Counted from the stretch's first letter, positions 45,481 to 56,400 are shown. The stretch is DNA of 64,000 bases from Oryzias latipes (GCF_002234675.1 NC_019864.2:21268582-21332581), one strand, 5' to 3'. The notes: a model not told the origin generated them from the sequence alone. Numbers and translations are program-made.

Positions 45481-48128
45481 CAAAAAGGAGACATCTACTT
45501 AATTAAATGAATAATAAAAGAAAATTTGATGCTGGTAAAGTATGCCTGGAAATGTGAAACAACATCAAATGTTTATGTAAATGAGAACTGACTGAGTGAC
45601 AAATCACTGAGATCAATGGTGCGATGATTAGTGCCTGTATGGTTTTGACTCTAGATTTATTATCATTCACACAACCAAATCTATTTTTTTCTAATAATAA
45701 CTTTGCTAGCTTTAAAGATATTTGATTGGACTCCATATCAGCAGGGTCAGGTTGATCATAAAAGGGACACAGAGTCAAGTGCAGGACATGGATCAATGCC
45801 ATATTGATTTGTGTTCATGACCAATTTTGAAATAGTCAAGCATGCAGACTCATGGCTTTGTTCGCATCACTGCACCTTTTCAAGTAAGACACTGTCTATA
45901 TTAGTAAAATAACTGTAACTGAAGCACATTTTAGATGTAAACATGTCCATGGCAGTTTTGGTGTCAGTGCAATATTGTTTAATGGAGAGGGACTGTTGCG
46001 TTCAGTGGTAACTCCATCAAAGTAAGGTCATCCGCCAACTGGGGCAGACTGCGTCACCAGTTTGGTTAAAAGGTCAAAACAACAGAGTCTTAAAGGTTAA
46101 AGTCCTGCAGCAACAGAGAAACGGAGTGACCCTTTGCTTTTGTTCTCTTTTAAATAAAGCTTTAACGTCTTATTTCATAAACCCATTCATGCTCCTTCAT
46201 CCACTGGATTGCCTGCAGCTTTGTAATGCAGGAGTATATGATGTGTTTATGCTGCGGAGGCCAGTGCTCTCCAGGGTCCTGAAACAAACATCTCTATCTC
46301 CTTTAGACTGTTGTTTATTCAAACCTGCAACCATAGCTTTGGGGATTCATCTCAACAGTGACTAATAGCCTTCGCAACCCCTCCCCGCTTCGCCTGTCTG
46401 TCTTCAAGCTGCAAAAATACACACACAGTCACTGGTTCTTGTCAGAGGAGGAGCAGCATCAGTGCCTGCTTAGTTTATGCTCATCTTTTCATATCAGCAC
46501 GCAAGCTAAAGTGGGGGTAATATGGAGAAAACCGAAAGAGTTCTTCCGAGGCGAGGTAAAATAACCTTTTTCTGCACACTTCAAGCCTACTGAGACAGGT
46601 AAGAGCAATTTTTTAAAAATCCTTAATTTTAACCCAAAACATGTTTGTTTTTTTAATATCAACAAAGTTATATAAAAATGGGATACTAATTGACTAAATC
46701 CTAAGAAATATGACGAAAGGCAAAATACTTGACATTAAATGTATTTAAATTCTGCTGTATGTGAAGAAACACAGACTAATTATATCAACAACCATAGGAA
46801 GGCAAAAGTATTTGGCATCTTTTTCTAAATAAGAAATGTGTAGCTCGTTCAAAGCTTATAAAAACTTTGGTTTTAGTGGATCACTAGGATAAAAATAAGA
46901 CCTTCAGCTCCCCAGGTTCTCCCAGCACAGGACTTAAATTAAATATCATTCTGTTGTATAATTTAAACAAATGATGTGGTTTTAATCTGGTATTCTTAAT
47001 TATACCTCACTTGTTTTCTTTTCGTGGACATTTTCCAATCCTGCTTTGGAGATCAGGTTCTCTTTCTTCTGCTTGTTGCACCATTGTGTGACTCCAAGTC
47101 TCCGGCTGATGTGAAATTTCCCACTCTTCACATTCAGGAGTCAGTTCTCTGAAATGACTATAAACATGCATCCACAGGTGCAATGGGCAGCTTTCTCCAT
47201 AAAGTACTGCATTAAAAACGTTTTTTGTAACAAATTGAGAATCTACTTTTAAAAGTTCTTTATGGTTCTTTAACATACAGTGAATTCTGGTTGCTGTTTG
47301 TTCTATCAAACATATCAAACACTTTAAAAATAAAGGCCCTTTATGAGATTCAGATTTCTGAACTGTAAACTGCAACACTTTGATCCTCATTGGCATTGAA
47401 TCCTACTTTTGTTGGCAGTCTTAAACGTGTTCCCACACACGCTACGGTCTCTGCAAACAGGCTTATCAATCTTCCGTATGTTATAAAAAAGACACTGTGT
47501 CATCACAGTAAAGTTTATCCTTCAGTGATTTCTGAAAGCTGAAATGATGCATGTAGCCCCCCACATCTTAGCAGCTTATTGCAGCAGACAGTATCTGCTG
47601 GATTTAATTACTATGTTTGTGTGCCTGTCAAAAAAAAACACGGATTCGCCTCTATGAGTCTTTCCAGTTGCCCTGCATACAATTAGGGAGACCCAGTAAT
47701 GGGCGTCCTTCATTTTTCTTAATGGAAAAGAGAGTCGATGGGCAACTGATTAGAATGGCAGTCTTTTTAAAAAATTAATTTAAAAAAACTATTGTCAGTC
47801 TTTTTTACATGTTAGACACATTTAAACCTTAAGGTTTTACAGTTCAAAATAAATAAGACAAGACCTACCAGTGAGGACTGTTTTTTTGTTTTTCTGTTTA
47901 GGTTTGGATTGTTTAAGTTAAGCCTTTTTTTCTGTTCAAAATAAGTTTAGGTTTATCTGTGAAATGTAAGTCCTGTTCACTAGTCTTGCATTTGGTTCCT
48001 CCATCCCTGACAACTCTAACTTAAAAAAATGCTTTAGACTCCTACAGCTGCTTTTAAAGAGGGCTTTCACATAAGAAAGCTAAACAATTTACTTAGCTTT
48101 TTTTGAAAATGGTTGCTGAACAAAGTCC

Positions 48129-48776
48129 TTCAAGACCCACTCCATTTAAAATGGTGTTTTTTGGTGTTTTTAACATGTTCTTGTGGCATTTTCCCATGAT
48201 GGAGAACATATACAGTATAAAGAAAATTAAGCTTAAAATTGCATTTCTGAGTATTTCTTTATTCAAATTGTTGTGAATCCGGAGCAGACAAAAAGTGGAG
48301 TTTGAAAAAGCATGTAGCTGTACTGTAGGTGCTACAATCAGCAGGCAACAGGCTCCATGCCCTGCTCCATTCTGATACATATACTTGCAGACAAATAGAT
48401 CCATGAACATCTTGGTTTTCCTCATCTGAGCTGGCATCTGGCTCCAGACAGTACGGTTGGATAGCTCTAATATTACTCACCAGTTTTGTTGCATTGGTAA
48501 TGCTAGGTTGGGGTTGTAAGGGGCTGTAAGCTAGTGAGAGAGTTTCAACAAGGGGATGATGGTAAATTAGGCAGGCTTACTCCGTGCCAACAGTCCTGCC
48601 CACAACCCAGAGGCAAATTTCTGATGAATCACTGCTGCTCTGTAGAAACTCTGACCTAGTAAACAACTCAGTTTTTTTAATATTTTGGTCAAAAACAGCA
48701 TAATTATAATTAAAATAGAAACCACTGGGGAAGCATTTACAATAGATCATAAAATGATTGGAGTGGAACTTTTAAG
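48129..48776 (+). mobile_element. MITE family A, long copy
   Basis: It starts CAAGACCCACTCCATTTAAA, keeps TTCTTGTGGCATTTTCCCAT and TTGTGAATCCGGAGCAGAC, and ends ATGATTGGAGTGGAACTTTT, the complement of its start. At about 648 bp it is longer than the 515-bp copies. Confidence 0.7.
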
Positions 48777-49835
48777 CTCAGGATTTTTGTTTTTTCACCT
48801 TTTTAATCTGTTTGTATGGAGGCTTTTTTTTCCAATTTTTAACAAAGTTTTTTTTATTCACGGCTCAAGTTACTATCTTTGTATTAAATTGTAATTTGAC
48901 AAATCTTCACTTTTTTATACTTGTAACTGATATCTTTACTTTGAACCAAACCTTATCCAAAGTCCCAAGCAATAGTAACCCTTTAACTGCGAAATATGTC
49001 CTGCAGATGTTTCTGTGTCCCTTAAAAATGAGTGTATCTGCACTTACATTGATTTTGTCAGCATGATATTGTCAGATGAACATCTACATTAAACGCAAAT
49101 GCTCACAGGGGGCCTCTTCTTTCATCTGCGAGTGAAAAAGCTCAGAATGGGTCGTTGATGAGTAAGTGATGGAGCTGCAGCTGCTGTAATGAGGTTTCAT
49201 CTTGCTGTAAGAGCAGGAAGGAACCATCTCTCAGGTCCAGTATGATTTTATCAGGAGCGCTAATAGAGTCACTCATGGTTTAAGCAGTAAACAACAACCC
49301 ACACTGACTCAACCAATATTGATTTTCTGATCAGAATACATGATGTAATCTCATTATTTTGCTCCCAATCCGTTTTGTTTACTTATTTTCAAACAAAATT
49401 GTAGACCAAACAGCAGACTATAGAGAACTGCTGGATCTGATGTCATCTTTTAGGACAGTACTGTCTGTTTAGCAGATATGTGCATCAAAAGTACTACGAG
49501 AGCTTGGATTTGGAGTGTGGGTGGCCGTAGTGAAAATCAATGTGGTCTCTTTGTTAAACAGTCTTTCATAACTCAGAGAGCCAGCAGTTTCAGCGCCAGA
49601 GGGGAAAGAAAGTCTGCTTTTCTTTGTTTATCTCATGGCAGACATTTTTGTGAACACGCTTCCTCTGTCCCTGTACAGATTATGCCCTGCTTTGCATCAA
49701 TAACAATTTTAGATCATCCTAAAGTTTATTTGAAAATGTCTTCAGAGAAAGCACAAGGAGACATACTTTTTTTTAAGAACGCACCCCTAAATGTTGTTTG
49801 TTCACCTTTCAGCTAATACCATTAGGGTTGTCACA

Positions 49836-50045
49836 GCGAATCAGCTTTTACTGATTCACACAGGTGGTTTGGCAGAGTTTTTAGACTGGATACCCTTCCT
49901 GACACAATCCTGTATTTTCAAGGCACAGGGAGACCCAGATGGGCAGCAGAGCACAGGGTCTTGCTAAAGGACCCTCACTGGATTTTTGGCTCATTGCCCG
50001 TTCTGGGATGCAAACCCTGGTTTCATTCTTCAAGTCACTCTCCAG
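49836..50045 (+). repeat. Teleost interspersed repeat, third copy
   Basis: It contains CACAGCGAATCAGC, TTCACACAGGTGGTTTGGCA and GATACCCTTCCTGACACAAT, matching 17310-17440 more closely than 1-290. Confidence 0.5.
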
Positions 50046-50082
50046 TCCTTCTTGATCTGCTGTAAAAGAATTCTCAGCATTC

Positions 50083-50552
50083 CCAATGGTCTTTTAATTA
50101 GGATTTTGCCATGTTATGCCAAATCAATTTCAAGGACATAGTTTATCCAGACTGGAATGAACTTGTCAGAAATTCTGAGTTGTGGGCGAGGCTGTTGGCG
50201 TGGTTTTTAAAGACCTGCTCCAGTAAGATTATGATTTTCGTGGTTTAATATGTTTTTGCAGCAATTTTTTTGATTGTGAAGGCATTTTCGAGTATTTTTT
50301 TTTAATTTTGATTGTTGTGAATCAGTAGCAGACAAAAAAATTCAGTTTCAAAAAGATCATATTTGTCACATAGAAAAAATAAGCTTGCTGGGCCACAAGC
50401 TCCGTTCATGCTCCATTCAGATGCATCACGTATGTCACATACACAGAAACTATGTCCTAGTAAATTACAGGTTTTTTGATTTTGCCAAAATTGGTCAAAT
50501 TTAAAGACCCCTGGGAACACATCTTATAAAATCAAAATACGAATGGAGTGGT
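50083..50552. mobile_element. Two adjoining family A MITE pieces in opposite orientation
   Basis: About 50083-50202 matches the 3' part of the family in minus orientation (ACATAGTTT, GAGTTGTGGGCGAGGCTGTT). From about 50203 a plus copy starts AAAGACCTGCTCCAGTAAGA and runs to GAATGGAGTGGTA near 50552 with an internal deletion. Confidence 0.5.
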
Positions 50553-50904
50553 ATTCATTGTTATTGCATAGTTTTAAGTTGTTTGGTGACCAAAAAGCGT
50601 CACAAAATATGTTGATGAACTCTCCAAATTGCTTTGTGAACAAACATAAGTGAAGTAAGAAGGACTTATTACAAGGTAACAAAAACACAAACACTTGATA
50701 CTCTGGTGTCCCTGATTTTTTAAAACATATCACTTTTAAAACAGATTTGCCCGTTTTGACTTGTTATTCTCGTAGTTCACATCATTCCACTGCCTTCTTT
50801 TACTTCACAGCTCTCCATTCTGCCTGCCTGAGGTTTGCTTTATGCCCCAAATACCTGGCAAATGTTAAACAAGCTAAGATTAGACATAATCTTGAATCCA
50901 TTTA

Positions 50905-51045
50905 TGGTAAATGGCGTATACTTGTATAGCGCTTTTACCTTCCTCGAAGGTCCAAAGCGCTGAATAGTCACAAGCCCATTCACCCATTCACACACTGGTG
51001 GCGGCTCCGCTGCTGAACACAGGGCCAACCTTCCCCTATTTGTGT
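50905..51045 (-). mobile_element. tRNA-derived SINE, tail part
   Basis: On the plus strand it reads GGTAAATGGCGTATACTTGT, ATAGCGCTTTT and CCCATTCACCCATTCACAC. It is homologous to 55151-55400 and 63898-64000. The tRNA-like head is missing or badly decayed. It ends about 130 bases upstream of the chrm2 start codon. Confidence 0.6.
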
Positions 51046-51115
51046 GAAAGATGTTCCATCTAGTATCAAAGTAAGGCCCTTAAGGGACTGACTTAATAAT
51101 TGTTTCCATTGACAG

Positions 51116-51172
51116 AAAACATGCAGGCATGACTCAACACTGAAGGTTTCTGGAGGACGGAGATCAGACAGG
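51116..51172 (+). promoter_or_regulatory. chrm2: chrm2 5' leader with two tiny upstream ORFs
   Basis: A pyrimidine-rich stretch and CAG end at 51115, so the coding exon probably starts at 51116, spliced to an upstream untranslated exon. Two short upstream reading frames overlap here: ATG at 51121 to TGA at 51132 (3 codons) and ATG at 51129 to TGA at 51143 (4 codons). Both stop before the main ATG at 51173. Confidence 0.45.
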
Positions 51173-51343
51173 ATGGATGCGCTAAATTCATCCAACATCA
51201 CCAACATCAGTAATGATGAAAGCCCAGGCCTGTTTTCTGGAAGCCCTTACTCACCGGTGGAGTTGGTGCTCATCATTGTGGTGGCATGCTCCCTGAGTCT
51301 GATCACTATCATAGGAAACATCCTGGTCATGCTTTCTATAAAG
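51173..51343 (+). CDS. chrm2: chrm2 coding exon 1 (N terminus and TM1)
   Basis: This exon encodes residues 1-57: [15 protein letters not shown], then TM1 through [10 protein letters not shown]. The donor after AAG is GTTTTA, a weak splice site. The start has G at -3 and G at +4. Confidence 0.88.
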
Positions 51344-54300
51344 GTTTTACTTTTTCATTCTTGCTTATTAACAATTTAAGATTGAAATGTCTGAAATATT
51401 TACTTAGACTTAAAGACCCACTCCGATGAAAATTATGCTTTTTTTTTACACATTCTTGTGGCAATTTTCCCATGATGGAGGACATATAGAAAGGAAAATA
51501 AGCTCAAAATAGTATTTCTTTATTCCAATCATTGTAAATAAGAAGCAGATGGAAAAATGCTGTTGGACAAACCTTGTAACTATAACGTAGAAGCTACAAC
51601 GGCAAGCCACAAGTTCCTTTCTCCGCTCCGTTCTGTTGTATCTACTTATAGACAAGTAGATCAATATACGCCTTTGTTTTCCTCGTGTGAGCTGACAACT
51701 GACTCCAAACTGTACGGCTGGTTAGCTCCATTAGTGCTTGCCGTTTTTGTTGGTAATGTTAGCCCACAGGTGTTTTTTAATGAACTCCTGCCACTCTGCA
51801 GAAACTATGTCCTACATAAAAACACAGTTTTTAATTTTTATTTTGGCTTAATAAAAAGCATAATCATAATTAAAGTACCTATTTACAATAGATCAAAAGA
51901 TAATCAGAGTGGGGCTTTAAAGGTTAGAACCTAACATCCTAACATGGTTCAAGAATAACATGCTTGATGATATGATGAACAAAAAAGAGATTAGGATCTA
52001 ACTGGTTTCTTTGTTTTTCTTAAAAGGTGAACCGAAATTTGCAGACCGTCAACAACTACTTCCTGTTCAGCCTGGCTTGTGCAGACCTCATCATTGGCGT
52101 CTGCTCCATGAACCTCTACACTGTCTATATAGTCATTGGTTATTGGCCCCTGGGAGCGGTGGTGTGTGACCTGTGGTTGGCTGTTGATTATGTTGTCAGC
52201 AACGCCTCTGTCATGAACCTTCTCATCATAAGCTTCGACCGTTACTTCTGTGTCACCAAACCCCTCAGTTATCCAGCACGCCGCAGTACCAAGATGGCTG
52301 GCCTGATGATTGCAGCGGCTTGGCTCTTATCCTTCATCCTGTGGGCTCCAGCCATTCTGTTCTGGCAGTTTATTGTAGGTGGAAGAACGGTGCCTCCAGA
52401 CGAGTGCTACATCCAGTTCTTCTCCAACCCAGCGGTGACTTTTGGGACAGCCATTGCCGCTTTTTACCTACCAGTGGCCATCATGATCTACCTTTACTGG
52501 CGCATTTCCAAGGCTAGCCGTAGTCGCATGAGAAGAGACAGCAGGAAGACATCAGGTACCAGTCTGGCAGAAGCTCACTCCAACAGCCACGAGGAAGGTT
52601 GTGAAAACAACTGTGTGGCAACAAAACAAGATCAGGAGGGAGCTGGAGAGGGGAAGGAAGTACTCCAGCAGCAAAATGGAAGTTGGCCACGGAGAAATAA
52701 GCATGTGGACCAAGACACCATATCAGACATCATTCAGGCTCCCATATCTAAAGACACTGAAGGCCCTGCTTCATCACGGAAAAGCTCAAATGATGGGAAA
52801 ACTCAAACTCAGGTCTCCCTACAGAACTCAGCAATTGACAGACAAAGTATGGTTGCAAGGACTCTATTGTTGGTAAGACTAGTTTGTGATTTTCAACCAG
52901 ATTACATCAATGATATAAAGTATGTACATAATCTAGATTGTCATTTGTTTTAATAATAGAAAAAGAACAGTAAAACAGCTAAGCTGGGACTTTATTTCAC
53001 ACTGAATAAATAACTTAACAACTTAGTAGATAATACTTGCGTCTTACTCAAAGATGCAAGTATTAAAGCTGGGATTCAATTCAATTCAATTCAATTTTAT
53101 TTGTATAGCCCAAAATCACAACAACAGTCGTCTCGATGGGCTTCGAAGTAAAACATGAACTCAAAAAGATCATGAATACAAAGAGTTCAATAGGAAAATA
53201 CTAAAATGAACTAACAAACTGACTAAGCTATACTGGCATCCCTGCCCTTAGACCCTTAGACCCCCCCTTGCAGATTCAAACCCCATAAAGTCACTTAAAT
53301 TTCTGATGCAATTAAAGCAAGCGTTTCCCTACACACATTGAAGAAGATATTGATTTTAATATTTATCCATCCATCTATCCGTCCGTCCGTCCGTCGATCC
53401 ATCCATCCATCCATCCATCCATCCATCCATCCATCCATTCATTCACAATCCCTTTCGGGGTCACGATGTTGCTGGAGGAATTGCTCTACCCTCCACTGGA
53501 CATCCTGTGTGGCAGACAGGTGGTTGCCTGGAGCGAGGGGCGGGTCTCCCTTGGGGGGCCTTGGCTTGTGCCTGGGGTTGGGGGATGCTCAGAACTCCCG
53601 GGTGGTGGTGGAATGCTTGTCTAGGGCTTGAGGGGGCCTCCCAGGTGGGTGGGCCTTGTACTGGGACCCCTGGCGCAGCAGAAGGGCTTTTCCCCTCTAC
53701 CCCTCTGCTCTCTGGTGCTGGGGGCCCCTGTAGCAGTCCTTCTGACCCTGGTCTGGTTGGCTGATGTGGGGTTGCCCAGTGGGTGGAGTCCCTCGATCTG
53801 CTGTCTTGCACAGGTGTCTGAAGCCTTTTCCAACCACTGTTGGGCAAAGTCGAGGTAGCCCCCTGGGCAGGGTCCCAGTCCGTTGCAGAGCCAACATTAT
53901 AACTTTCTAAGAATAAATCCATATATAGACCTCTCCCTTCTCAAAGATGTCTGCCCCTTTTTAAACTGTTTCTTTTTTCCTAAATGTCTTTAAACCTTCT
54001 GGGCCATCTGTCATTTCCCCTTTTGCCTGCACAACTGGGAAAGTCTATTTTATTCTTAAAGCACACTTCCTTCTATTGGTATGACTTAAGTCCCATGCAG
54101 CCTCTTTGTTTGAGGATTGCATGTTTGTTTTGAGTTTTGGTTTCTTTTCCCATCAGATTCACCGGATTTTTAGTTTATTTTTTCTGAACTCATTCATTGC
54201 CTTTCAGTTCCCTGTTTTAGATTTCTTGTGATCATGAACAACAAACTATAACATGCATCTAAAACATTTCACATAATTCCATTCTGTACAAAGAAAAGCC

Positions 54301-55028
54301 ATAAGACTCTGATGGCTGGACACTTCTGTTGTAAAATCTTTACAACACGTCAAAGGGAATCATTTCCAGAGATAAAATCTGTTTCCATGCATGTAGACTA
54401 TATTTAGCTGAATTGTTTTTCAGAACAACACTGGTGAAAATATTTTTTTGCACTAACTGACCTTATTGTTTTTAAATTCATCTTGACTACCTGTTCTGTA
54501 CCTTGCAAAAGCACAAAGATAATTCTAAATATAAAAAAAGTGAAAAGTGCTATGAACAACAAATTGTGTTTTTAATTGCATTGTTGTATTTCTGTGTGAT
54601 CTCAAAAACATGTGACACCACAAAAAACTTCTTCATGTCTCTGCTTCCTCCCTCTAAAGAAGGACTTAGCTGACTTTCCCTGAACTCTCTTCTTTTCTCA
54701 TCATCAGGTAACAAAGCGTTCTGTGAGTGAAAGTGTTGTTGCAAAGTGGAAGAGGAAGGGCCATTCCTCCAGGGAGAGGAAAGTGACACGCACAATCATG
54801 GCCATTCTCGTAGCCTTTGTTGCCACATGGACGCCGTACAACGTTATGGTCCTGATCAACACCTTCTGCTCCATCTGCATCCCCAACTCACTTTGGACCA
54901 TTGGCTACTGGCTCTGCTACATCAACAGCACGGTCAACCCCGCCTGCTATGCCCTTTGTAATACCACCTTCAAGAACACCTTTAAGCACCTTCTTCTGTG
55001 TCAGTACAAGAACATTCGTACACGATGA
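51173..55028 (+). CDS. chrm2: Muscarinic acetylcholine receptor, M2-like (3 coding exons)
   Basis: A plasma-membrane class A GPCR for acetylcholine; the M2/M4 group signals through Gi/o. Exons 51173-51343, 52027-52872 and 54708-55028 join in phase 0 to give 445 aa (human M2 is 466). The N terminus has three N-glycosylation sequons (N5, N8, N11). Ligand and fold residues are present: D111 in AVDYVVSN, C104 and C184 for the extracellular disulfide, DRY 128-130, W380 with Y383 and N384 in TWTPYNV, Y406 and Y410, NPACY 416-420, and a likely palmitoylated C437. ICL3 is about 218-365. VTIIGN-like TM1, [17 protein letters not shown] and YKNI favour M2; [21 protein letters not shown] and LLLCQY are M4-like. 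It is therefore M2/M4 subfamily, probably a chrm2 paralogue. Human CHRM2 coding sequence has no introns, whereas this one has two. Confidence 0.9.
51410..51920 (+). mobile_element. MITE family A inside chrm2 intron 1
   Basis: It starts TAAAGACCCACTCCGATGAA and ends ATAATCAGAGTGGGGCTTTA, with good inverted ends, so it is a full-length copy. It occupies about 510 of the 683 bases of the intron between TM1 and TM2. Confidence 0.75.
52027..52872 (+). CDS. chrm2: chrm2 coding exon 2 (TM2-TM5 and most of ICL3)
   Basis: This exon encodes residues 58-339, from [20 protein letters not shown] to [11 protein letters not shown]. The acceptor is TTCTTAAAAG. The frame stays open into the intron to 52953, but the GTAAGA donor after 52872 and the homology to VARKIVKMTK of human M2 fix the end. 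Confidence 0.92.
53066..53275. repeat. Teleost interspersed repeat in chrm2 intron 2
   Basis: AATTC repeats lead into TTTTATTTGTATAGCCCAAA and CAACAGTCGTCTCGATGGGC, then CCCTTAGACCCTTAGACCCC. It is homologous to 23672-23985. Confidence 0.55.
53364..53480 (-). repeat. LINE 3' end with expanded (ATCC)n tail
   Basis: The (ATCC)n run at about 53364-53438 is followed by CAATCCCTTTCGGGGTCACG, the complement of the usual fish LINE 3' end. The run is therefore the element's own tail (GGAT)n, expanded into a microsatellite. Confidence 0.6.
53481..53890. repeat. GC-rich block in chrm2 intron 2, probable repeat
   Basis: This block is G-rich on the plus strand (GGGGGGCCTTGGCTTGTGCC, GGAATGCTTGTCTAGGGCTT), unlike the AT-rich surroundings, and abuts the LINE tail. 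Open frames occur on both strands only because stops are rare at this composition. The class is unknown. Confidence 0.4.
54708..55028 (+). CDS. chrm2: chrm2 coding exon 3 (end of ICL3, TM6, TM7, tail)
   Basis: This exon encodes residues 340-445, from [17 protein letters not shown] through [11 protein letters not shown] to KNIRTR and TGA. The acceptor is CATCATCAG. TM6 and TM7 carry the orthosteric Y/N/W/Y residues. Confidence 0.93.
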   Translation, partial: VTKRSVSESVVAKWKRKGHSSRERKVTRTIMAILVAFVATWTPYNVMVLINTFCSICIPNSLWTIGYWLCYINSTVNPACYALCNTTFKNTFKHLLLCQYKNIRTR

Positions 55029-55150
55029 GATGCTGTCACTTTGTGGAGGAGGCAGAACAACACAGCATTAGAAAAAAACACAAAGCATTTACATTTTACT
55101 TCTTTTTATTTATTTTCTGCATGATCACACCTCTGGTGAAGAAGTTAAAA

Positions 55151-55400
55151 TGGTAAAGGGTGTATACTTATATAGCTCTTCACTACTTTCCTTGAAGGCC
55201 CAAAGCACATTGCCGTCACAGTCCCATGCACACACACACATTTACACACTGATGGTGCCAACCTGTAACCACCAGAAGCAATGTGGGGTTCAGTGTCTCG
55301 CCCAAGGAAACTGCCACACATGGGCGGGTAAGACAATAACCGGACCTGTAATCTTCCGATCAGAGGTCGACCGCTCTACCTCTGTACCACGGCTGCTGTT
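55151..55400 (-). mobile_element. tRNA-derived SINE, near full length
   Basis: On the minus strand it begins with a tRNA-like head from about 55398: GCAGCCGTGGTACAGAGGTA, GAGCGGTCGACC. A-box-like and degenerate B-box-like sequences are visible. It ends in the complement of AAGGGTGTATACTTATATAG at 55151. Shorter relatives are at 50905-51045 and 63898-64000. Confidence 0.6.
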
Positions 55401-56400
55401 AACGCTTAAATACTGGAGAAGAGAGCTCAATAAAAACCACATTCAGGAGGAACTGCTTGGGTTCCACCATAGAAAAAAGCTCTTCAGCCTCACTGTGATC
55501 TTTGAGGGATCTTGGGAGGTGGCACATCTGCTCCAGATGGATTTTGCAGACTTTGAGAGAGGATTTGACTGTATTCTATATGATGTTCTGTAAGGGTTAT
55601 CAGAGTGCAGGAGACACATGGACTTTTGGTAGGAGCCATTGGTCCTGATTCAGATTCTTGGTTCCCATAGCCAAGAGTAGGTCATACTTGTTTCCAGACT
55701 TTGCCAGGAAATTCTGTCCACAACTGTAATGGACAGAGTTTCTCAGTTCAGCAAAACAATGAAAAAGTTTGGCTTTGGAAGCCTCAGATCAGGATCGGAT
55801 GGCCTCCTGAATCCACAACCTCCAGCTCTCCCTTCAAAGCTGTTGGCTGCTGAGAACAAAGGCAGAATGAGATGAAAGTCTGGAAAGGTGAAATACTCTC
55901 TCCAGGTGGATGAGTCAAAGTGTCTGAGTATTCTGTTTACAAAGAATGATGAAGCCTGAGATATCGGCGAGATGTTTGCAGTCCTGCAAATCTAGTTTCT
56001 GATATGTGATGACAAAGCTCTGGATTTATTCGTCAATATACACATCTACCATCACCTGTTCTATAGTCATGAGCAGTGAATGATGACAGATACAGCCAAT
56101 TCAGAAATGAGCCATCTTCACAATTTGACCAAGATCTCCTTTAGGAAAATGGGAGCCACTACTTCTTCCAATTAGAAGGAAACAGTTAGGATGTTTTAGA
56201 CATCTGGCACACGCAGATGCCTTCTTAATGAGGTATTTATGGGCATGTACAGCCAGGAGGAAGCCTCACAACAGAACCAGGACATGCTGGAGATATCTTA
56301 TCTCTCTGCTGGCCTGGGAATGCCTCGGCATCCTCCCAGAAGAGCTGGAGGAGATGAAACTGCTGCGCATGTGACCCGAGGAGTTGAGAGTAATAGACGT
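55395..56400 (+). mobile_element. Decayed LINE reverse transcriptase (L2/Rex1-like)
   Basis: Reading across frames gives GSWEVAHLLQMDFADFERGF (reverse transcriptase start), VDESKCLSILFTKNDEA, and a 3' coding part GLGMPRHPPRRAGGD (nucleotides GGCCTGGGAATGCCTCGGCA). This is the order found in common fish LINEs. Many stops and deletions are present. Confidence 0.6.

Larger units (their letters stand above)
41075..48128. other. Intergenic region, no gene recognised
   Basis: No exon is supported. The stretch contains an inverted-repeat structure (44070-44401), a possible retroelement end (45119-45480), an isolated 129-codon minus-strand open frame (47007-47396) that I cannot identify, and unique blocks at 46110-46570 and 47460-47760 (see findings). 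Confidence 0.5.

Noticed and set aside
47007..47396. 129-codon open frame on the minus strand
   Set aside because: No recognisable domain, no close promoter or splice partner, and unremarkable composition. One frame of this length is expected by chance in 64 kb. Kept as unexplained, not as a gene.
52873..52953. C-terminal extension of the chrm2 exon 2 frame
   Set aside because: It follows a good GTAAGA donor and has no similarity to any muscarinic receptor. It is the intron read through.
53461..53922. 153-codon minus-strand open frame and overlapping plus-strand frames
   Set aside because: They lie in a GC-rich repeat inside chrm2 intron 2, with open frames on both strands and a Pro/Gly/Gln-rich product. 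The length is a composition effect.
55339..55398. tRNA gene
   Set aside because: The tRNA-like sequence is the head of a SINE. Its B box is degenerate and the acceptor stem is not intact.
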